Source: Tanytarsus gracilentus
Lineage: Eukaryota; Arthropoda; Insecta; Diptera; Chironomidae
Direction of reading: 5' to 3'
Assembly (NCBI GenBank): GCA_038502055.1
Contig: JAXRKN010000043.1
Location: 2,666,001-2,730,000 of the forward strand
DNA: 64,000 nucleotides
Of the stretch, positions 23,801-35,088 are shown in pieces. A program made the translations under genes and the position numbers. Each line of letters begins with the position of its first letter. Position 1 is the stretch's first letter. The notes beneath the pieces are model-generated. The model searched no databases. It had not been told where the DNA came from and saw nothing but the letters and a program-made list of their open reading frames with translations.

Positions 23801-25964
23801 TTGAATTGGATTTTTTGGAGTTTTAAATTTATAATTTTCTGATCAATGAAATTTTTATGATTTTTTCTATGAAATTTTCACTGCTTTCCTACTTGAATTT
23901 ATGAAATTCTAAAAAATTTAAACATCCTCAAATTCCTGGATTTAAAAAAACTTTAATTTCACAATTTAAAGTCAAAATTGATTTATATTTGTTCCATTAA
24001 GTAATTTAAAGCCACTTCAAAGTTTCCTTTAAATTTTACCTTTTAATTCCATCAAAACCCTCCTGAATTCTCACCGGGCCGTAAGCAACAACGCTCAATT
24101 TTCAAATACACATTTCCGCTAACTTTTTCTCCTCCCCTTTCACTGTTGCCTTCATCAATGGGGAATTAAAGCGAGTGAAACGAGCAAATTTATTTATCAA
24201 GCTCAAACGAGCTCGAATGACATAAACAGGAAAAATAAATTTTTCGCATTGATTTTCATTTGAAGGAAAACAAATCGAAGCTACGAATCGATTAAAATGT
24301 TTGAAAGATGTATCCGTTACGATCGGAGTTTTGTCCCAGCTTACCTGGGATTATCGAAACTAAAAAGTGGCATCAATGCAGGCGTGTTACTGAAGCGTGC
24401 TTTGGAGGTTGTGCCGGATAATCATCTCGTTCGTTTGGAGTTGGCAGATTGGCTCTATTCAAAACGTAAGTGATGCAAAAAATATTTAAATGTGTTCGAG
24501 ACTGAAAAGTCTTTTTCATTCATAGATTTCTACATAGATGCACTGAAGCTCTACGAGAGTGCAATTCAATACGAAAATTCCTTCCAATTGTCTTTTGTGA
24601 CCGGAGCATTGAGAGCTCTACGGAGTCTCGGCCATCGAGAGAGAATGCACCAATTAATCCTGAGGTAAGCGACTCAAATTCGCTCTGATTTTGATTGCAT
24701 ATACATGCATTGCATTTAATGTGCGGCAATGCAATAGAAACGACAAATGAATGTGCAATTTGAATTTTATTTAAATTGGCAAAATTATTCACATGGGAGA
24801 AGTTGGTGAAAATTTTTGGGGAATTGCTTGAAGGGATTTTAGTTGAATTAATTTTGCGAGAGCTTTTGAACATCTTAATGGATTCTCATTGAATGAAGTT
24901 GAATTTATATTGAAATTTACACAAATTTCTCATAAAATTCAGAATTTTTTATATATTTTAGTCTGAAAAGTTGAATTAATTTTATTTTTTGCGTTAAATT
25001 ATTTTTTTCAATAAAAAACTAAATGAAAACCAAGTAGGGAAACAAGAAAATTTGGCAGTTAGAAAAAAAAGCAAAGAAGAATATTTTTCAGTTTAAAAAA
25101 ACACGTTATAACGATTTTCATTTAAATTTAATTTCGTAACGTATTTTTAAAATTTAAACCTTATTTGAAAAAATTAAAATTAAATTTCCACAAATTTGTG
25201 AATTTGTGAATTTATACAAAAAATTCCATCCAACTTTCTTCCGGTTTTAAAACTAGTTTAATTTTGCCAATGAGCACAATTCTGAACAATGATGAGTATG
25301 CAAAATTCTCGAAACACAAAATATGCATAATAGAAACTTATTCACACATGGCTCTTTCTCTCTTCCCTCAACAAATCCACGATTTACTGTTCTATTCAAT
25401 TCACCACGTTCGTTCGTTATGCTTCTACATATATCTTTCGAAAATAACAACATCATCAACCACCGTGCGACATTGCACACTGATGAAATATTATTCAGAT
25501 GGCATATAATGAGACGATCGAATGAGGATAAAACTGTCGCTCAAATTTATCTGCGTGATTGGAGTATGAAAGCGGAAATATTGAGGAAGGCACGGAAGTA
25601 TGAGAACACAATTAAGCATGGTGAACATAAGAGTGACTGCACAAGCAATAATATTCATAATAGTGGCGCTGACATGATGAGTAGTAATAGTCTAGATAAC
25701 GGTGGCAATGAGAACATTAAGCTATATGCACACACACTTCACTGTAATCGTTCCGGAATTTATCTTGAGAAGGGATCGGCATCGGGAACGACCACCGTGA
25801 ATGATAATAAATATTGTGATAATAATAATTCAGCCAGTGACGACTCGCTCAAATTCAAAAGCAACAAAAATCGACGCAATAAAAAGGAAAATGTGCTTAG
25901 GATGCGCAAGTATAAGGATATTTTTAATATGATCAAACCAATGATTGCTATTGATAAGCTCTAG
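14810..25964 (+). CDS. TMTC-family ER O-mannosyltransferase with TPR repeats (TMTC1-like)
   Basis: TMTC proteins are multipass ER enzymes that transfer O-mannose to cadherin-type domains; the acceptor here is inferred. Exons: 14810-15054, 17611-17789, 18663-18738, 19000-19516, 20152-20276, 22659-22823, 23215-23472, 24266-24465, 24526-24664, 25499-25964; 2,370 nt, 789 residues, every phase consistent. Visible: a first hydrophobic segment, a luminal loop with HDD (the acidic pair conserved in this family), SHKSYRPLTTLTFR, HPIHTE...SGIVGRAEILAC, LSKESG, and LPASNLLVTVGFVLAERILY (residues about 354-378). The TPR segment (residues about 436-634) contains NAKLHYNYANFLRD and YYASAWNNLGTL, closest to TMTC1. 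The last exon encodes a hydrophilic Asn/Lys-rich tail. I chose the ATG at 14810 over 14732 because it directly precedes the first membrane segment. With only about four to five TPRs, the protein is shorter than typical TMTC1. The subfamily call is less sure than the family. Confidence 0.92.
15364..15574. mobile_element. MITE-like module with imperfect inverted ends (TMTC intron 1)
   Basis: The left end CTAGGGTTGGAATTT (15364-15378) is the approximate reverse complement of AATTTCCCACCCCTAA (15559-15574). The roughly 180-bp core is A/T-rich with no coding potential. The ends resemble those of the modules at 21931, 27776 and 29583, suggesting one family. No clear target-site duplication was seen. 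Confidence 0.45.
16713..16818 (-). repeat. Short 3'-end copy of the retroposon-like repeat
   Basis: Read on the minus strand, this fragment ends in AGCGTGCTACC-like sequence followed by a TAATCAATCAATCAATAA-type tail. It matches the 3' end of the insertion at 33496-35063 (AGCGTGCTAC at 35031 followed by TCAATCAATC). Similarity continues through the TTTTAATTTC and GATAAAAAC segments and then fades, so it looks like a heavily 5'-truncated copy. No convincing target duplication was found. Confidence 0.6.
18801..18939. mobile_element. Tc1/mariner-like MITE in TMTC intron 3
   Basis: The 139-bp element is flanked by TA on both sides (18799-18800 and 18940-18941), as expected for Tc1/mariner transposition. 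Its ends CAGTCGAGGCGGGGACACTT and the reverse complement of the right end (TGGTCAGGGCGGGGACACTT) align without gaps with four mismatches; the inner 14 bp are identical. The core has two copies of a roughly 36-bp A/T-rich unit containing ACGGTTTTTTAAATTTTGAA. It is far too short for a transposase, so it is non-autonomous. Confidence 0.75.
20277..22658 (+). other. Long fifth intron of the TMTC gene
   Basis: A 2.38-kb intron with a GTAATT donor and TTCTCCAG acceptor, A/T-rich, with no coding signature. Its one structured part is the tandem-repeat module at 21931-22315. Confidence 0.75.
21931..22315. mobile_element. Inverted-end module with a 28-bp tandem-repeat core
   Basis: The left end ACAAGGGTGGTAAACTTT (21931-21948) is related to the reverse complement of the right end, ACAAGGGGTTGGAAATTT (22298-22315). 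Between them a roughly 28-bp unit (GAACTTGGTTAAAATTTTAA followed by a T-rich run) repeats nearly exactly about three times from 21990 to 22085, then degenerates and partly inverts (CATCTTAACCAAAATTC at 22083). There is no coding capacity. I interpret it as a MITE-like repeat whose core has expanded. Confidence 0.5.
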
Positions 25965-27775
25965 TGATTTTCGTAGAGTTGAAAGAAGCGCACGCATTGC
26001 ATGAATACTTAAGTGAAGAATTATCAGTGGGGGTGGTGCGAGTAAAAAAGCTCAAAAATTAAGAATATTTTGGATTTAATCGTTCATAAAAGTTTTAAAG
26101 TTTTTGAAGTAACTAATTTTATATACTTCAAGTATATAACTTTATATAATTTGTGTACATAAGTTTACGTAAATTCATAATTTTTTTAATTCCATCTCTA
26201 AATTTTTCACCCCTCTAAAAAATCTTAAATAATTAGGCGCGATAATAAATTCTTAAAGCTTTCATTTGAGCTTTTTTCCTTAGCACCACATTTAATAAAA
26301 AAGAAGAAGCAACTTTTTTGGAAATTGTCATAAGACTGTCTTTCGTAAGAGAAAAAAAACATAATTATAACTTACTCATAGGCGTAGGAAAACAAAAAAA
26401 AATGATTGATTATTAAGAATTAATTAATTAGTTGCTAAGTATCAACGCCAACACTCGAATCTTGTTAATTTCCTCCTTCCACATGCAAACACACCCATTT
26501 TCTTGGAATTTCAATTTATTTAAACAGTGATACATTAACTCACAACACAAAATTACGTGCTTGACAATTACTTTCAAAATGAATTAATTTTATTTATTTA
26601 TTTAAAAAAAAATTGCATGACTCGCGTTTGATTATTTTGCAAAAAACAACAAATTTAATGCTCAGTTAAAAAAAACAAGCAAATTAAAGCTCATCGATAA
26701 TTAACTGAACGTGATTGTCATTCTGTTGATTTTATACACGCGCGATATTTATGATAAATAAAATGTTAAACGCCGCTGATTATTTGCATTTTCAAATTGT
26801 AATTTAAAAGTCAATAAATCATGACAAAAAATAAATTTTCGAAACCTCAAATTATGGAAATGTTAAATGAAACATTTGACAAAAGTTTAAACAATGGAGA
26901 AAAGTTGCGAGAGAGGTGATTAATTGGATTTAAATGAGCTGTATGGGGTTTTAATTCAAATCGAGATTTTAATACAAGCTTAAAATATGTCAACGTGAAA
27001 AGATTAGAATTAATATCACAAAATATTGTGGGCAGGAATTTTTGAATAATTAAAAAAGGATTAAGAGTGAAATGGTTTGGAAATTTAGGATCGCAACAAA
27101 TCAAAACTTGACATTTGAATAATTTAATTGAAAGTTTTCAGCCATTTATTAAAAATTCATACCTTTGGATTTCTTTAAAAATAATTTTAATCCAAGGTCT
27201 GAGGAGATTGAGGTCGAGAGAGAATTCTTGCTAATTACTCTCAATCCTTCACTCTTCAAGTTTTCAATTATTAAGCAAAGTGCTGCTCTAGAAAAAAATA
27301 TGTCATTGCATCATAGCGACGTGCGATAATTCCATGAACGAAGCGGAAGATTTATTCACTAATTCTGTCAATCACGATGACAAGCGTTGTGAACTATCTT
27401 TTCGTCTTAAATAATTTATTGCTGTATATGAGGAGAAATCTCTTCAGTTGGCTAATAAATCATTAAAAATCTGAAATTTCCACTCGAATGGAAAAGTTAG
27501 CAATATCGGTTGAGTACACTATCAGCTTTTTTCCACAACATTATTCGTTCGCTTCCACAAAATCAACACAATAACAATCACAAAACATCGCAAGAGGAAG
27601 AAAATATCCAAACATATTGAACTTTATTTGTCCTTCCGAGCTTGACGGTGAACAGCGAAAAATAGTTTTTATTATATATAAAAGGGAACATAAAAACACA
27701 CATTACACTAATGAGCTCAAGTAGCAACAGAGGAGGAAAAAATGGAAAAAAAATCATTGAAGAATAAAAGTGTCG

Positions 27776-28012
27776 AGGGGTTGGGATGTTAAAAATTACC
27801 AGAAAATTAATAATTTATTAAATTATGTAAAAGTATATAAGAATTTTTAAATAAAACTCTTATATAAAGTATATAACGCTTTTATATAAAGTATATAAAG
27901 CTCTTATATAAAGTATATAAAGCTTTTATATAAAGTTCTTATATAAAGTATGTAAAACTCTTATATACTTTAAATTTTTTCGATTCAATAATTTTCTAGT
28001 GTCCCAACCCCT
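27776..28012. mobile_element. Inverted-end module with a TATATAAAG minisatellite core
   Basis: The ends AGGGGTTGGGA (27776-27786) and TCCCAACCCCT (28002-28012) are perfect inverted repeats, and AGAAAATTA recurs just inside each end. The core from about 27829 to 27969 is a minisatellite whose unit resembles CTCTTATATAAAGTATATAA, in roughly six variants. Organisation matches the module at 21931: related ends around an expanded array. Confidence 0.55.
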
Positions 28013-29582
28013 TTAAAAAAAACTCTATTTAGCACACGAAAAAATACATAAAGCATAAAAGCGATTGAAAGGCAGCGAGATGAAAAATTTTGGCTTAATG
28101 CGAGAGAGGAATTTAATTGAAAAAGGAGAAAAAGTGAAATTGAAAGCCTGAAAGCGAATGAGCTCAAGTTTTCACTTTCATTTTACCTCCAATTGCCGCA
28201 GAACAAAAAAACTCATTTAATTTTCCGAAAATATTGCTGCTGTTGTTTCATTAACTTATGTAGATCCATCGCCGCATTTTCTGAAAATAAATAAGGCGGA
28301 TGAAAAAGGGAATTTTTATTTCTCTGTGTAGGACTAGCCAGGGTTTTTTGGAAGAAACTTTTTTTATTACCGAAGCATGGAAAAATATTTATAATAGAAA
28401 ATGAGAGGGTGATTGATGAGTAGAAGAGTTTAATGGTACTGAGAAGGATGAAATGTTAATTTTTATAAGATAAAAATTTAAATTTTCTAACAAAATACCG
28501 TGAAAAATTCTCTTCAATTTAAATTTTGTGCTTGAAAAATCTCACAAATTTTCTTCAACATTCTTCCTCTAAATCCACGAGTATTTTCAGTAGCTTACAA
28601 GCCCATCATAGCTCACTCGCTGAGAATCCCATTCATAAATAATTTTCTTTTAAAATCTCCATACATTCATCCTCACATGTACATACATACATCCTCAGCA
28701 AAAATTCTTCTTCTTATCAGCCATCCTCGAGTAATAAAATTTCTCTCTTGGAAATAATAACCTCATTGAAACTCAAGAAAAAAGACGAAGAAAAGAAACA
28801 AAAAATAATAATAGTAATAATAATAAATTGCAAGCACCACAACATTTATATAAAGGAAAAAAAATAATAACAATAGATTAATCATCATACATATGCTCTC
28901 TCTCTCTTCTCTGCCTATATATATCGTAAAAAATGTATATCGTCATTGTATATCAGTCAAAAAGGCAAAATGAACATTAAAAACTTTTTCATCTCTCTCA
29001 CTCACTCACTCACGAACCAATAAGCGTTGATTAAGGAAAATTAGATTCGTACCAAAAGGCAATGTGCCATTTGAGCCCCGGAAAAGGGAGAAAAAAGTGT
29101 TTGTCAGTGGAGTAAAAGTTTTTGTTGTACAAATTTTTTTCATTACATCTCTCGCTAGTCGAGTAAATTTACACCTAATTAATCTTCTGTATCATCATGA
29201 CACGTATTTGCGAAAATAACGAGAGAGTGAATGTCTTGGCGTTTTGAGATCGAGTGGGAGAGAAAAGCCTAAATATTTTTCATGTTCTTCTCTCGTTTTT
29301 TTTGTTTAAATTAAGCATCATAAGCAGAAAATGTTGCGCATCATAATGTCGAATGTGTTTATTTTAATCCTTCAAATTATTGTATACACAAACTCACTTC
29401 AACCTCCCTTTTCTCTTTCATAAAAGTACTTAAAATATACGCATGCAACATTCACATGAAAAAATTTAAGCCATAAAAATTAATTAAAAGCTTTATGTCT
29501 ATGAGACATTACTTTTTTCATCATCGAGCCCATTTTCGAGAGAATAATTTTTAAGAAATATTTAAAAAGAATTAAAAGAAAG

Positions 29583-30036
29583 AAAAAAGTGGTGGAAATT
29601 TTTTAGAAATTTAAATAAAATTATTTTTAAATTCAATAATGCATTATAATGGAAGTTTTTAAAAAGTGGTGAAAAAAAATTTAACCATATTTTTTGAGTT
29701 AAATAAAAAATATCAGAGAAATTATTAAAAAGAGAAAAAAAGTGGTGAAACAAATTTTCACCATATGTTTAATTTCACCAAAAACGATTTAACAGATTTT
29801 TGTTGAATAGTGTGTGGTGAATTTTAATTTCACCACACAAATATTTACCGGATTTTTTTTGAAATTTCTAGCTTCGTTCTATTTGATTAAAAAATTTTAA
29901 AATTAATCAAAATAAAAAATTATACGAATTTAAAAATATAATAAACTCAAATTTATTTTAAAATTTATTTTTACTTCATTCCAAAATTAAATGATTTTAA
30001 TAAAATTTGCTAAAAAAATTTCCACCCCTTTTTTAA
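29583..30036. mobile_element. Inverted-end module with AAGTGGTGAAA repeats
   Basis: The left end AAAAAAGTGGTGGAAATTTT (from 29583) is almost the reverse complement of the right end (30010-30036), which read inverted begins AAAAAAGGGGTGGAAATTTT. Inside, an AAAAGTGGTGAAA motif recurs at about 75-bp spacing (29581, 29660, 29733), and TTTCACCA motifs occur in the opposite orientation. No open frame of note. Part of the same end-sequence group as 15364, 21931 and 27776. Confidence 0.5.
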
Positions 30037-32446
30037 ATCACATTATAAAAGAAGTAAAAAACACATTTTTGAAATGATGAAAATTGAAGCAATAGAGTGA
30101 AAAACATGAATTTATAAACATCATATTTATTAGCTATGTTATAAGTGAACTTTTTTCCACGTAGTTTGTAAGTGCGAAAAAATGATAAAATGAAATTTAT
30201 AAGATGAAAAGCATGAAGATGAAAAATGAGACCAGATGAAGCTCCCCAAAAGACAATGAATAACACGTATCTTGATTGCAGAATTTTTTCGAATAATTTC
30301 AATTGTCTTTCACACTTCTACCAACCCCCTTTTTCGTATAATTTTTGCCGAATACTTAAAAAGGGAAATTGGCTAATGTTTCGACACTGTTTTATGTCCG
30401 CTTTGTGATATAAAAGGAAATTATTTATTCGACAGAGATTTTTGTTATTCAATTTATTGAAAATTGCTTCCAATGCGCAATATATAAAATATTTAAATTT
30501 AAGACATTCGGCTGAAAAAAAAGTTTTCGAGGCACAAAAGAGAACAAAATTGAATTTTATTTATTTAGTTTTTAAGGTTGATTTATTAGGTTTTAAAAAG
30601 CACACAAAATTGAGTTTGAAAGATTAAAATTTGATTTGAATAAAAATTTGATAAAAAAATTAAAAAATAATCAAAATTGTTTTAATTTAAAGTCACAAAA
30701 ATAATTTAATGTCAGTAAAATGGAAAAACGCTCTAATCCCACCCGTCAATCTTTCGGCATTCCTTTTTGTTCTTTCGTTTCTCTTTTATATTTATTTAAT
30801 ATCCATTCACTTGAACCTCGCCCTCAAACCCTTTTTTTGGCACTCTTCAAGATTCACATTTTGTTGTTCATAGCAAATTTCATTGTGTACTTATTTGCCA
30901 CGGCCCATTCATCCTTGTACTCTCTTCTCCTTCTTTTATGCTTAAAAATTAATGAGCCTCCTGTTATGGTGAAAAGCGAATTCTTATCCGTTTTATATTT
31001 TAATCGATGCCTCTCTTATTTTCTCTGCAAAGGAGTCGGGGAAAGAAGCTGAAATCCATAAATTGCACCATTAATCCGAATGCTTAAAGCATAAACAAAG
31101 ATTTGGCAATTTGTTATCAAACATTTTCGAGAGCGAAGAAAATTTCGCTTGTTGTTCAAATTCACCCACAATTTTTTTTTATTACTTTACACGTTTCCAT
31201 TATTTTGCCTTAGAATGCTTTATTGTGTTTATGCTCGCTGTACAAGCCGCTTTCCTTTCTCAATTGCCTTTCACTTAATGCTCTAAAATACTCTTAATAA
31301 GGATTTTTTCTTTTTCGTGTAGCAGCATTATGTACATTTTTATGATTATCCGATAAATGACGGCAACGATAGAAAATTTTTTGCTCTTTGATCGGTCCAC
31401 GCAAAAAAAGGACTTTGAAATTGTAATTTAAAATTATTTTTATGAAAAAACCCGTTAGGCATGATTGAAAATTAAATTCGCTGAAAAAATATTTCACTAC
31501 CGAGAATTGATACTGAGTTCAAGCCTCGAGCAATGCATGAAAAATTTCAAAATTTCATAAAACATCAGGAGAGAATGTTAATTTTCATTAAATTTATAAA
31601 TTCAAAAATATTAAATAGTTTTTGTATGTGAAAACATAAATTTAAAAATTATTTTCCGCCCCTTCAAAACTTTAATCGAAAAATTAATTTTTTAATTTTT
31701 TTTTTAAAAATGCGCTTCAACAACATCAAAGTGGGTTTTGATAAAAAAAATATTCAAACTCCTTTTTTCATTTTCATCATTCCTATAAACTCACATAAAG
31801 AGATAGAGAGGCACTGCAGCATCCTTAATCTTTTTATTATATCCGAGCTATTGGGGTGGAGGCATTCGAGCATGTGGTGGATACACAGAGACCGAGCGAA
31901 AAAAGGGATGGATGGACAATAAAAAAAATGAAATTGAACATTCAATTCATGGTGAATTAGTTGAAGTTTTCTCTGGAATTTAAATTGAGTTCATCTTTTA
32001 TGCGATTTTTATTCTCCCTTCTCTCTTACTCCCACACAATCGTATCTGTTCTCTCTCTCTTCTCTATGTGACGGCCGTGCTCAACAGCTGTTGCGAAGCA
32101 ACAGTTGTTGTTTAAAAATAACGGTCAAAAATATTTTTAAAAAATTCTTACGTGCGCTCCAATACTTCAACACCATCAACTTCACCACTCACCCTCTTCC
32201 CTCGATAATCATGCGCTCTCACTGTCTTACCCCCAAATCACTTTCATACATTGACAAGATTAATGACAGTGTTGGAACCAATAAAATAAAAATGTCAAAA
32301 AACAGTCAATCATAACGGTGAAATCTTACTCGAGAGATTCGTCTAGGAGTTATGGTCGCGAACAATTTAAACATTCACACGCTTAATTTTCTAATGTATT
32401 TTTGTTACCAAATTAAGTACAATAAATTTGATCAGGAAAAAGGACT

Positions 32447-32986
32447 AAATAAAATAAGTAAAAAAATTTAATAACACTCCCTTCTCTTTGTACAACTAGG
32501 TATTTCGCACGGAAAAGTATTAAATAAAATAAAATCAGTAAAGATTTTGACATTTTCATACATTTTGTTATAGCTCTCTTGAGAACTTAAAAATCTAAAT
32601 TTTGGTATTTGCTTTATCGCAAAATAATTAATATATGTTTGCAATACTTGAATGAATTTAATATTGGAATTTAAGATCCAAAAATTAGAGAAGTGGAGCG
32701 GTTTTAAAAAACATCAAACAAACAAAAATTACCGCTTCACTTCTCTAATTTTTGGATCTTAAATTCCAATATTAAATTCATTCAAGTATTGCAAACATAT
32801 ATTAATTATTTTGCGATAAAGCAAATACCAAAATTTAGATTTTTAAGTTCTCAAGAGAGCTATAACAAAATGTATGAAAATGTCAAAATCTTTACTGATT
32901 TTATTTTATTTAATACTTTTCCGTGCGAAATACCTAGTTGTACAAAGAGAAGGGAGTGTTATTAAATTTTTTTACTTATTTTATTT
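32447..32986. repeat. Near-perfect 540-bp palindrome (256-bp arms, 28-bp spacer)
   Basis: The left arm 32447-32702 and right arm 32731-32986 are reverse complements over their full length. The only mismatch I found is near the spacer (GTGGAGCGGT against GTGAAGCGGT); there are no indels. The arms start AAATAAAATAAG and have no coding potential. A transcript would fold into a long hairpin. Possibilities are a recent fold-back element, a hairpin RNA locus, or an inverted-duplication assembly artefact. No clear target-site duplication flanks it. Confidence 0.9.
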
Positions 32987-33470
32987 CTAATGCATGTGGC
33001 ACTCTTACAAGATCTATTACAGTGAAATTAATAATTTATTCATGGAGGTCATTTTATCCCATTTTTCTTATTTTCTTTTCACTCTTTTTCTTGCTGCAAA
33101 TCACTTGAAATAATTTTCCACTCACAAAATTTGTTATTCGAGTTTAATTTGACATTAATTTTTTATGGATGTAGATAATAAAATATTTTTATTGTGCTTT
33201 GAGGATGAATGAAGAATAATTTTCAGCTTGAGTGGCATTTTTTAATTGCTGAAAGAAAATTGCCTAAAATTTTATGTTGTGTGCTTATGTTGAATGAAAT
33301 AAAATGTGCACTTGGGTTATGAAATCTGTGGTAAGTTTCGAAATAACTTGTCATAGAGAAATGTACTCGGTGTTGTGGCAGCTGTGAGGATTTAAGATTA
33401 TTTGGATGATGCAGGAAAGTTTGTGATGACTAAATTTTTAAAGCTTTTTAAAATTAAATTTTTTCTTTGA

Positions 33471-35088
33471 AATTAAGATTTTCCATATATTTTAGGAGTT
33501 ACAGTTTACCCTCGAAAGGTAAACATCTAAAATTTCAATTCATTTCAATAAATTCGGGATTATGTCCGATTATGTGTGTTTTTAAGTGTTAAATTAACTT
33601 TTAATCTGTTCCTACGTCGTCAATCTACCATCGTATCATCAAGTTCATCAATTATAATCAGGTAAAAAGCTAGAATGAGTGGAAAACTTTTTTTCAAATT
33701 TTTCTTTCCATTAATTTTATGATTTTCCTCTATGTGCTTCAAAAGGTACACTCATTCTGGCTTAAAAGTGTTAATTAAGCACTTTCATTATCTTATTTTT
33801 TGTTTAATAATGAAATAAAATAAAAATTAAACTGATAGGAAAAATTTCATCTTACTGGATCTTGACTGGATCTTTTTATTTACATTCATATGTGCAAGAA
33901 AAGTATAGCTCAGTATCAAGCAAAGAATTTTTAGATAGTTTAAGAATTAAATATAAATTAAAATGATTTTATCACTGTATCTTAACTGGATCTTTGTCCT
34001 CTATGACCTCTAAAAATTTATTTACATTCCAATTTACCAGAGGGTGCAAAAAGAAAAACTTAATTAATTTAACAAGGGGGAAATAAGCGCATTCTTATGG
34101 TTAATTTCTAAAAATTACATTTGTGAGTTGTTTGAAAATTTAATTAACTTAACAGGCAGGGGAAATAAGAGCATTCAGACGGTTTTTCATAAAATTACTT
34201 TTTAAGATTTGGGAATAGAACAAGCTCAGTTTCAGTCAGAAAGTTATTAGAGAAAAATTGATTAAATTCAACAGGGGAAATAATTTATATTTTAATTATA
34301 ATCAAGTTAATTAAATTTTGAATTCGTATTCGTTGGTATCCAACAAAACCAACTGTTAATCTTAGTGACCAGTTGAGGATGGAAGTAGTGAGTACTTACG
34401 GACGAAACTTGAACGACCAGTACTACCCATGCTAATCAACAAGATTAGATGGAGGAAGGTAGATGATAAACCAAACTTTTATAAAATTGGTTTGACTTTT
34501 TGTTTAGTGTTTGTTTGTTTTGTAATGTGGGTGGGCCAGTTCCTAACAGTTTGTCAGGGCTGAGGAAGGTTGTAGTGACGGTAACTTTTATACAATGCCG
34601 TTGAAACCACCTTTGATTTATTTTATTTTTCTAACTGCAATCGTAAGGTTCAGTTAACTAACCCATAATTGTGATTAGTTGGAAACACTCTATGAGTGAT
34701 CACAAGACTGTTCATAATGAAAAATTTTACGTCATGGGTTACGGCGTCCTGTTTGGTTTTTTCCGCTGGGCGTTCCATGACGACTAACATTACAAAACTC
34801 TAATAGGGGTTATTCGATCGCTAGCATGTCTTTCTCAAGACGTGGGTTGCAGCTCCCGAGGTAGGCGATTCCCGCGGGGACGTCTGCTGTTGAGGGGGAA
34901 AAAAGGGGTATTTATACTCTATTCTTAAGAGAAATCTTAAGAGTTCTGCATGGTTACGTTTTTATCCTTAGCCTAAGCTTTCGAGCTCTGGAAAAGGAAA
35001 TTAAAACGGGCGCGTCTTCCTGGTAACTCCAGCGTGCTACCTATTAGTAATCAATCAATCATCAATTAAGATTTTCCATATATTTTAG
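33471..35088 (+). mobile_element. Retroposon-like insertion between 25-bp direct repeats
   Basis: The same 25-bp sequence, beginning AATTAAGATTTTCCATATAT, occurs at 33471-33495 and 35064-35088 and looks like a target-site duplication. The 1,568-bp insert ends in a TCAATCAATCATC tail directly before the right copy, as in non-LTR retroposons that use simple-repeat tails. It contains an imperfect inverted pair AGAATGAGTG/CACTCATTCT (33671-33681 and 33748-33758), about 120- and 80-bp degenerate tandem units (GGATCTT near 33860 and 33985; AACAGG...GGGAAATAA near 34070, 34150 and 34270), and a GC-richer 3' part (34340-35040). No reverse transcriptase frame is visible, so it is non-autonomous or decayed. 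A truncated relative lies at 16713-16818. Confidence 0.7.

Noticed and set aside
26026..26218. Possible further inverted-end module (GTGGGGGTGGTG / CACCCCTC)
   Set aside because: Only about eight bases pair and the flanks diverge; too weak in AT-rich DNA, and it lies in the presumed TMTC 3' UTR.
30720..31052. 110-residue hydrophobic open frame
   Set aside because: No recognisable motif, no splice-compatible neighbours, and base use like the surrounding A/T-rich intergenic DNA.
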